Positions 35,122-43,360 of a DNA stretch of 64,000 bases are shown here, one piece after another. Each line of letters starts with the position of its first letter. Positions within the stretch are counted from its first letter, which is position 1. The stretch comes from Thermoplasma volcanium GSS1 (GTDB lineage: Archaea; Thermoplasmatota; Thermoplasmata; Thermoplasmatales; Thermoplasmataceae). The stretch is from the NCBI RefSeq assembly GCF_000011185.1, contig NC_002689.2:372001-436000 (forward strand). Reading direction: 5' to 3'. The notes beneath the pieces are model-generated. The model had not been told where the DNA came from. It did not search any database and worked only from the letters and a program-made list of their open reading frames with translations. Position numbers and translations under genes: made by a program.

Positions 35122-35436
35122 TCATCCGAACAGTGCGCTCAGCCCGGACATTGCCTCTTCTTCTTCCTGCTCTTTGTTCTCTTCTTTCTTCTTTTCTTCC
35201 TTCTTCTTAGGCTCTTCCTTCTTCTCCTGTGGGGCTGCTGGTGCAGCAGCTACAGGAGCCACTGTGGCATTCTTCAGTACTTCATCTATGTTGACATCCT
35301 TAAGGCCAGAGACAAGAGTCTTGAGTCTTGCCTCATCGACCTGTACACCTACGTCCTCTAGTACCTTCTTCAGTTTCTCTTCATCTACTTCTTTGCCTGC
35401 TGCGTGAAGCAACAGAGCTCCATATACATACTCCAT
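35122..35436 (-). CDS. rpl12: 50S ribosomal protein L12 (P1/P2 type)
   Basis: A 104-residue archaeal stalk protein. The N-terminal helical dimerisation domain ([15 protein letters not shown]) is followed by an Ala/Pro-rich hinge, a long Lys/Glu run and the conserved tail MSGLSALFG, which recruits translational GTPases. It is the last ribosomal gene of the L11-L1-L10-L12 operon. Confidence 0.95.
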   Translation of the reverse strand: MEYVYGALLLHAAGKEVDEEKLKKVLEDVGVQVDEARLKTLVSGLKDVNIDEVLKNATVAPVAAAPAAPQEKKEEPKKKEEKKKEENKEQEEEEAMSGLSALFG

Positions 35437-35449
35437 TCTTTCAACCTCC

Positions 35450-36394
35450 TTATTGGAACAGGGAACCTAGGCCCTCCGATATGCTTTCATCTACAGATTT
35501 TTCGGCTTCCTTAGGTTCCTCAACCTTTTCACTTTCTTTTTCTGTTGTATTACCCTTATTCAATTCATTGTTTAAAATTATCGCATTCCTGTTTGCAATT
35601 GCCAAGAATTCCTTTAAGTTCTCTTCCGTAATGAACTGGGCAGCAACTGCGAAAGCATCGGCCTTAACCTTTGCTTCAGCGATTAGATCCTTGAGCACCT
35701 CAGCCACAAAGAACATCGATGCCTTTGAGATTTGTAAGGCCTGTGCGTATCCTATTGCCATCTGTTCTGCTATCTTTTCTGGTGTTAAAGACAGAACATC
35801 AGCGCTGTATAATACACCGTCACTATAAAGGCCGAGCAGCTCCAACCCGACTTCTAGCGGCTTTATATCGAGCATAGCCATTATCTTAGCCTTGTCCTTT
35901 GGGATAACTTCGCCTTTTTTTACCAGTACGGCTTCTTTTTTTATAGCTATCTTTCCCTTCTCAACCCCTGTTTGAAGGCCAACTTTCTGGAATTCTGTCA
36001 TCATTGGTCCAGGTGGGAAGCCAGTCACCATAGGTTCAACAGTTATGTCAGCAGGCGCAACTTCTCCACCTCTTGGCGAGGCCTTTGTCAATGTTGCCTG
36101 TACCATTTGGTAAATCTCAGTGGGATCGAGCTGAGATGTTAATACCGCTATTTGGCCAGTAGTAGCATCCTTAAGTTTCGTGAGCTTCTCGTCATTTATG
36201 CTGTCAAGCGCTTTGAATAGAAGGGTCTTTTTGACAACTTTTATCTTGACTTTGTCTCTGTTCTTTGCCCTTATATCCTGCATCTGCCTGGTGCGAACTC
36301 CTTTTATATCAACTATTGCAACGGCCTTAGACTTTGTTATGTCTTGTGCAAGTTCGCTGACTATTTCCTTCTTCTTTGGATTTATCTTCCTCAA
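35450..36394 (-). CDS. rpl10: 50S ribosomal protein L10 (P0)
   Basis: A 314-residue stalk base protein. The N-terminal rRNA-binding domain carries [17 protein letters not shown], the middle contains the archaeal P0 insertion ([17 protein letters not shown]), and the C-terminal helical spine holds L12 dimer sites. The end, SEGLGSLF, resembles the L12 tail as in other P0 proteins. It overlaps rpl1 by 4 bases. Confidence 0.95.
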
Positions 36395-37044
36395 TTCTGA
36401 TCACCTGTCCCTACCTGTACGGCTTTTCCCATAGTAGTCTTCACGTAAACATTCTTTATATTTGAATGCCCCCTCTCAAGCTTTCCGGTGATCCTGTTAA
36501 GTATAGCCATTATATTTTCACTTATTTTTTGGGTATCCATGGATCGAGTGCCAACAGGCACATGCAGAGTAAGAGAGTTCCGGCTTCTTGCTTTCACTGT
36601 GTTCTTCAGAGCTTTTATCAGCGGTACGGGGTCCTGCCCAGGTGGTATTGGCCTAGGCATCTTCCCTCTCGGCCCTAAGACTTGACCGAGGCTCTTACCT
36701 ATGTTAGCCATTAGGGTTGCTTCAGCGATGAAGAAGTAGGCATCGTTAACTATCTTCTTAAAGGCCTTCTTATCCTCAGCAAATTTTGATATGTCTTCAG
36801 GCCCGAATATGTAGTCAGCGACCCCCTTCGCTTTGGCCTTAAGCTCTTCGGAACCGAATATGACTACCTTAACATCTTTTCCCCTCCCATTTGGAAGAAG
36901 TATCTCCTCATTTATCCTGTTCTTTGGGTTAGTCATATCGATATCTTTTAGGTTTATTGCTATTTCAACGCTTTCTTCGAACTTTCTCTGGGGGGAACTT
37001 TGTTTTACGGCTTCAACAGCCTTGCTAATATCATTGATATCCAT
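36391..37044 (-). CDS. rpl1: 50S ribosomal protein L1
   Basis: A 217-residue L1 with the conserved [14 protein letters not shown] loop and the two-domain pattern. L1 often represses its own operon by binding its mRNA; such a site is not evident to me here. The gene starts 14 bases after rpl11. Confidence 0.95.
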
Positions 37045-37058
37045 ATCGCCTCACCGAC

Positions 37059-37535
37059 CTACTGTTCGATCTTGATTTGTCCACTCTTTATTAGCTTCTG
37101 GACTTCCTTCGGATCTTTCCCCTCAACGTTTATTCCCATAGCTACGCAGGTACCAAGAACCTCCAAAACAGCTGACTTTAGGTCTTTGGCGAGCATGGAT
37201 GGCATCTTCTTTATCGCTACATTTTTTATCTGCTCTAAGGTAGCGTTACCTGCTACAGCTTCCTTTTTCTTAGAAGCTCCCTTCTCAAGCCCAAGCTCTT
37301 TTTTTAGAAGAGCTGACGTGGGCGGAACCCCTACCGTTATCTCATACTTCTTCGTCTCTGGATCTATAACGGTTACAGTCACAGGCACCTGCATACCCTG
37401 AAACTCTTTAGTCTTTTCATTTATTTCCTTTACTACCTGTGCTACGTTTAGTCCAAGTGGACCCAATGCTGGCCCTATAGGTGGTCCCGTGGTGGCTTTT
37501 CCACCTTCCACCATAGTCTTTACTGACTGCGCCAT
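37059..37535 (-). CDS. rpl11: 50S ribosomal protein L11
   Basis: A 158-residue L11, first gene of the stalk operon. The N-terminal domain begins VKTMVEGGKATTGPPIGPALGPLG, split here as GGKATTGPPIGPALGPLGLN for the hallmark loop, and the C-terminal rRNA-binding domain carries AVLEVLGTCVAMGINVEGKD. AGGTG lies a few bases before the ATG and a TATA box lies 36-45 bases upstream. Confidence 0.95.
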   Translation of the reverse strand: MAQSVKTMVEGGKATTGPPIGPALGPLGLNVAQVVKEINEKTKEFQGMQVPVTVTVIDPETKKYEITVGVPPTSALLKKELGLEKGASKKKEAVAGNATLEQIKNVAIKKMPSMLAKDLKSAVLEVLGTCVAMGINVEGKDPKEVQKLIKSGQIKIEQ

Positions 37536-37569
37536 AGGTTAAACACCTTTTCAAGACAATATGAAACTC

Positions 37570-37580
37570 CTATATATACC
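37570..37580 (-). promoter_or_regulatory. TATA-box promoter of the L11 operon
   Basis: GGTATATATAGG on the minus strand (37570-37580) is well placed: transcription about 25 bases downstream gives a leader of roughly 15-20 bases before the L11 ATG at 37535. Confidence 0.6.
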
Positions 37581-37697
37581 CATGTCTACTTTTCTTGGGT
37601 TGAAGTTTTAGTTTCTCTACACGTTATCCTGATCTTGTTATGCATTGCTACCACAAAATTTCTATTTCTTCATTTCATGAATATTCGGTGGTAGTTG

Positions 37698-38258
37698 ATG
37701 ACAAAGGTTTTGATAATAACTGGCGATGCCGGAGAAAGCCTAGAGGTTATGTATCCATACCAGAGGTTGTTAGAAGAAGGTTATGAAGTAGATATAGCTG
37801 CACCCTCTGCAAAATACGTACAAACTGTAGTTCACGATTTTGTTCCTGGTTTTGACACATACACCGAAAAGCCAGGTTACCTGGTAAAAGCCAATAAAGC
37901 GTTCAAGGATGTAAATCCAGAAGAATATGCCGCTATCGTAATACCAGGCGGAAGAGCCCCAGAGTACATAAGGAATGATCCAGACGTGCAGAGGATCGTT
38001 AAATACTTCTTCAACAAGGATGCGCCTGTAGCTGAGTTATGCCACGCTCCTCTAATACTTGGGTCAGCTGGGCTTCTCAAGGGAAGGAAGACGGCAGCTT
38101 ATCCTGCGCTGAAGAGTGACGTTGAGATAGCAGGCGGAACGTTTATTGACGAGGGGGCTGTCGTAGATCGAAACATTGTATCTGCTAGAGCATGGCCAGA
38201 TCACCCATCTTGGATGAGAGAATTCATGAAAATACTTAAGACAAAATATCCTCCATGA
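37698..38258 (+). CDS. DJ-1/PfpI family protein
   Basis: A 186-residue protein of the DJ-1/PfpI superfamily (deglycase/peptidase/amidase-like). The nucleophile cysteine is in AELCHAPLIL (Cys115), preceded by the IVIPGGRAPEYIR segment with the conserved glycines and by the GDAGESLEVMYPY region carrying the conserved Glu. ATG 37698 is used; a TTG immediately before it is the alternative. Function in archaea ranges from protease to glyoxalase/deglycase, so no substrate is assigned. Confidence 0.85.
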   Translation: MTKVLIITGDAGESLEVMYPYQRLLEEGYEVDIAAPSAKYVQTVVHDFVPGFDTYTEKPGYLVKANKAFKDVNPEEYAAIVIPGGRAPEYIRNDPDVQRIVKYFFNKDAPVAELCHAPLILGSAGLLKGRKTAAYPALKSDVEIAGGTFIDEGAVVDRNIVSARAWPDHPSWMREFMKILKTKYPP

Positions 38259-38568
38259 TATAAGCCAATATCTGATGTTCGTAGGTTTATCTTCGTAATA
38301 TTCATTATTTTCTTGCTTTTGTAGTATACGGTTTTTTGTAGTTGTGGCCCGCAATATGCACGTAACTTCGCTTAGATGTAATCAAATCTATTTTGAAAAT
38401 CTGAGAAATATTTTATGTATGTATATATTAATATAATACGTTTTAGCATTCCGCCTTATTATTTGAACGCTGAAATTATATTTAATCCACGTCCCAAATT
38501 TAAATTTCGTTTTCATGCGCTCTTTGTTCAAGAAAATTAAAATATAGGCTACTGCGATTGAAACACAA
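38259..38568. other. AT-rich 310-base gap
   Basis: No convincing gene. A minus-strand frame at 38388-38579 has a hydrophobic N-terminus but overlaps the start of the downstream gene and lacks a ribosome binding site. The promoter of the hypothetical gene at 38569 must lie here. Confidence 0.5.
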
Positions 38569-39609
38569 ATGAATAGCATATTAATGCCGCCTTCTCTCGA
38601 TTATCTAGTTGCTGTAAGAGTAAAAGTGCCTAATCCCATACCTGAAAAGTATTGGAAGAGTATTTCAGATGAGTTTTACGGTATACAGAAATATTATCAT
38701 ATTGGCGCAATGTTCGTCAAAGAGTCTGGGCATTGGAATATATTGATGAACGCCTTCAAGGTGCTTCCTACAGAGGAAGTTATATCTATAGTGGATTATA
38801 TAAACAACGTCTACACTAAGATGGGTCTTGGAACTGTGGTAAGCAACGATGCAAAGCATATAATAAGAAGTATAACTGATATATCTGATAAATCTATAGA
38901 TAGGCTTGCAGGCATAGATGGCCTAGTTCTCTACCCTGTAATAAGTATAGGAAACAACGAACTCATAATGGTGTTCGAATACCCTGAAGAAGCAAGCGAT
39001 GAAGTTAGCCGCATGATACTGGATTACGTGAATAAAGCACCGTTGCCAGCTGAAATAATCAAGATGGAGATGAAAAAACCAGGGGACAAACCTTCCTTAT
39101 TCAAGGCTATTGAATTGAAAGGCATAGATCCAAGCAGCGTCTTAATTCTGCATACAAGGTGGTTCATGAAACTAGAAGAGTTCGATAGGCAGGTCGGTGG
39201 CATATTTAGAAACCTAATGGCCTTCAGGATAAAAAAGTTCGACAGAGATGCATTTCAACTGATAGCTGAAGTGTTCGGTAACGAACTGAAATTCGATGGT
39301 CAGTATAAGGTATATAGGAAAAGTGAAAAATCACAGATAGTTCAGTTCACTCTTAATACAGGTTGGTTCAAAGATTTCTTCGACGATGTTATCAAGGTTT
39401 TTATGGGCCCGGTTGACTATTGGGGATACAGTGATGGTATAGGCAACGTAGACAACTACTTTATGATCAGGAAGAGTGACCAAGCAGACTTTCTTAAGGC
39501 TTTAGGCAAGCACTGGAAAAATCCAATCCGATATTATCACAGGAATAGGTTAATGGAGATTGTACCTATGTCTGATATTCTCCCATCAGACCCACGAAAT
39601 AGTAAATGA
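38569..39609 (+). CDS. Hypothetical protein, possibly a DNA-binding regulator
   Basis: A 346-residue soluble protein without a recognisable family. It appears to consist of two repeats of a strand/helix unit (about residues 10-170 and 185-340); both halves start with a segment mentioning VAVRVKVP or LILHTRWF and end in helical basic stretches. No catalytic signature or membrane helix is seen. It is convergent with the mevalonate-pathway gene. Confidence 0.7.
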   Translation: MNSILMPPSLDYLVAVRVKVPNPIPEKYWKSISDEFYGIQKYYHIGAMFVKESGHWNILMNAFKVLPTEEVISIVDYINNVYTKMGLGTVVSNDAKHIIRSITDISDKSIDRLAGIDGLVLYPVISIGNNELIMVFEYPEEASDEVSRMILDYVNKAPLPAEIIKMEMKKPGDKPSLFKAIELKGIDPSSVLILHTRWFMKLEEFDRQVGGIFRNLMAFRIKKFDRDAFQLIAEVFGNELKFDGQYKVYRKSEKSQIVQFTLNTGWFKDFFDDVIKVFMGPVDYWGYSDGIGNVDNYFMIRKSDQADFLKALGKHWKNPIRYYHRNRLMEIVPMSDILPSDPRNSK

Positions 39610-39661
39610 GAACAAAAAAATGTAGAGTTTAAGTTCTAAATCACTAATTATCGATCAAAAT

Positions 39662-40780
39662 TTATTCTATTTTATTTTCAAGGAAATATTCGTTTGCCTC
39701 CTTAGTGAAGTTGTTCAAGTCTCTAGTATGCCTATTAAAGTTGTAAGTTCCTTCTATGTATGGATCCTCAACGCTTTGCCTTAATTCCTCGATTAAGGAC
39801 TTGTCTCTCGATAGAACCATTATTGAAGGGCCTGTGTCAGCCGTGAAAAACAGATCCCCATTCTTTTTAAAGTCTTGTATAGCACGTAGTATCCTCAGAC
39901 TTTCCCCAGTCTGTATAATTAAGCCACCTGAGAAAAGAATTGCGTTTAGCTTTAGCATGTCATTTTCCCCCGATATGAGTAGTTCGTCGATGTCAAAGTT
40001 GTGCTCGATGAGCCTCTTGATATTTGCGTATTTGTCTTCTAGCCATGAAGCATAAAAAATGGATTTAACGGCGACGCTATGTGCGCTATCTGTGGCGATA
40101 TCTGTATATTTTGGGAATATGCCGTAATATACATCATGGGGATCATCTGCTACTCTAAATGCAGCGCATTCGCGAAGGTTAATACCAGGATACGAAAGCC
40201 ATATGGATATACCGCTGTGTGCAGCCCTTGTACCCGATCCGGATACAAGTCTTGCATATTTCGAAACGAAGACATCGTCCAACGCTGGGCCTTCTCCGAA
40301 TACGTTTTTTATGAGTGCCCTAGATACGGCTGCAGCAACTGCGGATGACTCGCTGAGTCCTTTTGCTTTAGTATACCTTCTGTATCTCCTTATGTAGAAA
40401 TCGAATGAGCCCTTTATCCTAAATTCCTTCCTGAAATAATCTAAGGCAAACTTAGCTTTCCTTAGATATTTTTCGTCTGTGACGCCATCTAGTATGACGG
40501 TATCTTCGTTTCCATTTTTATTATATCTACAGGCAGCGATACAATATGAAAAATCAGTTCTCATTGAAATAGATGGATTATATGCAACTCTGTTTTCTAC
40601 ATCATAGTATCCAAGGAATTTTTCAAAGGCCTTTATTGGATATGCATATGAAATAGAAATGTTTCCGTCAATTGGGTTAGGCTCATAATCGTTATTTTCT
40701 GAAAGATAACCGTGATCTTCAAGCATCGTTCTTATTTTATCCCCTAATGATTGGAACTTGCTTATTTCCATAATGTTCAA
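39662..40780 (-). CDS. Mevalonate-decarboxylase-family protein, probable mevalonate 3,5-bisphosphate decarboxylase
   Basis: A 372-residue GHMP-kinase-fold protein of the mevalonate diphosphate decarboxylase family. Motifs are KAKGLSESSAVAAAVSRAL (about 132-150), SGSGTRAAHSG (about 181-191) and TADTGPSIMV (about 319-328). Thermoplasma makes isoprenoids through mevalonate 3-phosphate and mevalonate 3,5-bisphosphate, using family members as a 3-kinase and a decarboxylase. Retention of an aspartate in TADTGPS (like the catalytic DAGPN of decarboxylases) and the longer length favour the decarboxylase; mevalonate 3-kinase is the alternative. Repeat R1b lies 22 bases upstream. Confidence 0.7.
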   Translation of the reverse strand: MNIMEISKFQSLGDKIRTMLEDHGYLSENNDYEPNPIDGNISISYAYPIKAFEKFLGYYDVENRVAYNPSISMRTDFSYCIAACRYNKNGNEDTVILDGVTDEKYLRKAKFALDYFRKEFRIKGSFDFYIRRYRRYTKAKGLSESSAVAAAVSRALIKNVFGEGPALDDVFVSKYARLVSGSGTRAAHSGISIWLSYPGINLRECAAFRVADDPHDVYYGIFPKYTDIATDSAHSVAVKSIFYASWLEDKYANIKRLIEHNFDIDELLISGENDMLKLNAILFSGGLIIQTGESLRILRAIQDFKKNGDLFFTADTGPSIMVLSRDKSLIEELRQSVEDPYIEGTYNFNRHTRDLNNFTKEANEYFLENKIE

Positions 40781-40801
40781 TTCAAGGCTTTATATTATAG
40801 T

Positions 40802-41024
40802 TTATTTTTTTTAAATTAGATATTGTCAATTTTTTTGTTGATTTTTTAATGGATTGATACCTCAATTAAAACGATGAAAAAAATCACGAAATACTGTAAG
40901 TAGAAACTATATATTTATAATAGCGAAAAAGCGTTCGTACATGTTAGAAGGGAACTATTAAAGTCTTATAAAGTGAAGCAGTCAAAAGATACAGAAAATA
41001 TGGCATAAAGTCAAACGTCAACGG
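40802..41024. repeat. Dispersed repeat R1, copy b (223 bp)
   Basis: About 98 percent identical by eye to 18589-18810. It includes the same TATA box (about 40908-40921) and the same terminal AAAGTCAAACGT. It sits directly upstream of the mevalonate-pathway gene, which is transcribed away from it, leaving only about 22 bp of unique DNA for that gene's promoter. Sequence beyond the right end diverges from copy a but shares AAAGNCT-TAAATTA, so the true end may be about 20 bp further. Confidence 0.75.
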
Positions 41025-41334
41025 ATATTTGCCAAAGTCTAAATTATCAAGATATGTTTTGTTTAAGATCAAAAAAGATTGACTAGAACAGTATTAAATA
41101 TAAATCAAAAATCATTGAAAAATTATATGAAATATAAAGAAATATTATATTCGAATATAAAAAGTCAGAAGATGGTATGAAAATCTGGAAGCTAAATCAG
41201 TGTTAACCGCTTCTGTATACTTGCGTGGATTGTGGTATTATTGTTAATTGAAAGGAGCAAGTATAACAAATATCTGGCATAATATGGTGCCAACTCAAAC
41301 TTTTCGTTAAGTTTGCCGGTAACCATTTTTCTTT

Positions 41335-41567
41335 TCATTTTTCCTTTTTAAAGTTTCTGATGGCGCGCTTCAGAGAAATAATGTAGTAGTACCATATACC
41401 AGCAAATATTAAAAACCAAAATCCCAAATACGACACAAGAAAACTATGCCAGTACGGATGGTATTTTATCTCAGCAGATGCCAAATATAATGAAATCGGT
41501 AGTGAAGCAATACCACCTGGTAAAATTTCTATAATGATTTTTTTCTTTTCGGGTTCATTTTATTCAT
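41335..41567 (-). pseudogene. Small membrane protein broken by a one-base deletion in an A-run
   Basis: ATG 41567 opens MNKMNPKRKK and then the frame is lost in a run of seven A (minus strand, about 41539-41546). Adding one A gives a continuous 77-residue protein with two hydrophobic helices (IIIEILPGGIASLPISLYL and FLVSYLGFWFLIFAGIW) and a basic tail ending at TGA 41335. No family is recognised. The lesion could be real or a homopolymer error. Confidence 0.5.
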
Positions 41568-41768
41568 TATAAGGCAACACTCTATCCTGCTATATATTTT
41601 TTTCGTCGCTGGGGCTTTGCAATTAAGCCTATTTTTAGCATGTTTTAGGTCCAAACTCGAAATTGGGTGTAAAGTCGTTTTGCCACTATGGCGGCAATAA
41701 AGCGTTAGGCCTACTATATATACGACTATTAGAGCAACCCATAGAATAGGCAGTTCTCATGTCATAGA

Positions 41769-41793
41769 TGTGTACACCCTATTTGAGTACACA
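41769..41793. repeat. Short perfect inverted repeat
   Basis: TGTGTAC at 41769-41775 and GTACACA at 41787-41793 form 7-bp arms around an 11-base spacer. It could be an operator for a dimeric regulator or a small hairpin. It lies about 150 bases upstream of the frame-split hydrophobic gene. Confidence 0.35.
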
Positions 41794-41916
41794 CAAAATT
41801 AATTGCAGAACCCTTACAATAAGAAGAAATCAATGTATGTGACCTAATAGTCCTTTGCCAACATAGTTTTGCCAAGAAAATTTGTATATAATATATGATT
41901 AGAGATATAATCTTAA

Positions 41917-42403
41917 ATTGACGTAGACCAATTAGCGCTTAAGATTAACGAATCTGGTATAGAAAAAAGGGCTAAGCGTAGAGATTATAAAAAGGCAGGT
42001 ATCGCTATAGCGCGTGCAGTTGTGGTGCTAATGGTGGTGACACAAACTCCATTGGCGTTTCCACTCTTGATACCCGGAATGGAGGCAACTTCTTACTTTG
42101 CGTCTCAAGGTCAGGTGCCTGCAATCCCACAATTACTTTACTATTGTTAACCACGACAGCCTTTTACTGTCCATTGAATTAGGTCTTGAACATGGAACAC
42201 TGGCAGGCTTGTTATCATATTTAGGCATTTACCTGCTGGCAACATCAATCGCGGGACACATAGCTCAAGGAGTTAATGCTGGTTTAGAAGCTGCTGGAAT
42301 AACGGATATCATAGTAGACGCTTTATTTGGTTTAATGCCATGGTGGGGATGGGTATTTTGGCCAGCTGTAGTTGCGGGAGTAGTTACTTTTGTCTACTTT
42401 TAA
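41917..42403 (+). pseudogene. Hydrophobic protein split between two frames
   Basis: Frame A (41917-42150) encodes a basic N-terminus (EKRAKRRDYKKAG), a hydrophobic helix and the segment LAFPLLIPGMEATSYF, stopping at TAA 42148. Frame B (+1; open from about 42098 to 42403) continues with two glycine/alanine-rich hydrophobic helices ending in WWGWVFWPAVVAGVV. Together they would make a small membrane or secreted protein of about 150 residues. There is no ATG at the left end of frame A. A frameshifted pseudogene is most likely; a programmed shift or two separate peptides cannot be excluded. Confidence 0.45.
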
Positions 42404-42586
42404 CCATTTTTTCCTTTTGACGATCTTATCCAACTTTACCTTTTCAATAAACCTTGATGTTAGCTGAGACTTCATATGTAATGATGAAGAAAGAGGAGTT
42501 GCGTCCATTGTAGTCATTGACATTATTTATCTATATATTCTATTCCAGTCCCTTGGAAGGAAAAGAACACTCGTTGTGAAGAAACT

Positions 42587-42836
42587 CGTGAGTGAAACTG
42601 ATATAAACAAGTGAATCAAAGAGGAAAAAACAGGGCAAGAATTATTCCCAGGCTAATACTCATAAAGCTCCTTTATACAGGGATCAGTGTGAATGACGCT
42701 GCAAAGAATGTTGGTGTAACCAAGAGGGTTAGATATTAATAGCTTCAGAGATGGAATGATTCTAGTTATGAGGGACTTGTTCCAAGATTTGCTGGAGGAA
42801 AGCCGTCTAAACTTACAGGTTTAAAAGAACATTATT
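42587..42836 (+). pseudogene. IS630-type transposase N-terminal remnant
   Basis: One frame encodes RARIIPRLILIKLLYTGIS and NDAAKNVGVTKRV, a helix-turn-helix of the IS630 type, then two in-frame stops (TAA TAG at about 42737-42742), then continues in frame with LQRWNDSSYEGLVPRFAGG and KPSKL, the typical next segment of these transposases. The catalytic DDE domain is absent. A further frame break upstream is suggested by SETDINK/IKEEKTG in a neighbouring frame. Confidence 0.65.
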
Positions 42837-42972
42837 GAAGTGAGTCGCCGTTTCACTGGCCTCGAATCCAACTATATAAATTAGTACTCTAATTGCGATT
42901 TCTTATAATCCATATGAACCACAACCCTATAATCGATGGATAATGAGGGGTATGTTGAACATAGACAACTAA

Positions 42973-43110
42973 TTAAAAGTCGCAAGTGAGTTCTGGGATT
43001 TTCTTGGAAGAATAGGAACATACTTAGAATTATTGGATTGCTTCGAGAGAGTGGGAATCGAACTGAGACCAGAAATAGATAATTACTTAGATGGTTTTAA
43101 TAAATTCTAA
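42973..43110 (+). pseudogene. Possible C-terminal fragment of a type II restriction endonuclease
   Basis: A 45-residue frame, LKVASEFWDFLG...NKF, ending at TAA 43108. The pattern FWDFLGRIGTYLELLDCFE followed by RVGIELRPEID recalls the C-terminus of a family of type II restriction enzymes (TdeIII/PmeII-like), where FWxFIGGxxTYxxLL is typical. The rest of the gene is absent. This is recognition from memory over a short stretch. Confidence 0.35.
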
Positions 43111-43241
43111 ACAAACCCATACCAACAGTTATTGAGACTTCGATTAAGGCACAATGTTTGAATAAGAAGTTGATATCCACTTAATTAAATAATCGGATAC
43201 CTACCTATCTTTGCAAAATAGGATCTGCTTATAGCTATAAA

Positions 43242-43313
<72 letters not shown>

Positions 43314-43360
43314 ACAAATTGCGATACCCGTATATGGACACTAAATTTAAACTTAATGCG

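Noticed and set aside
35114-35407. Ser/Phe-rich plus-strand frame opposite rpl12
   Set aside because: Pure antisense shadow of the Lys/Glu-rich L12 hinge.
38388-38579. 63-residue minus-strand frame with hydrophobic N-terminus
   Set aside because: Overlaps the start of the plus-strand gene at 38569, lacks a ribosome binding site, and the second half has no protein-like pattern.
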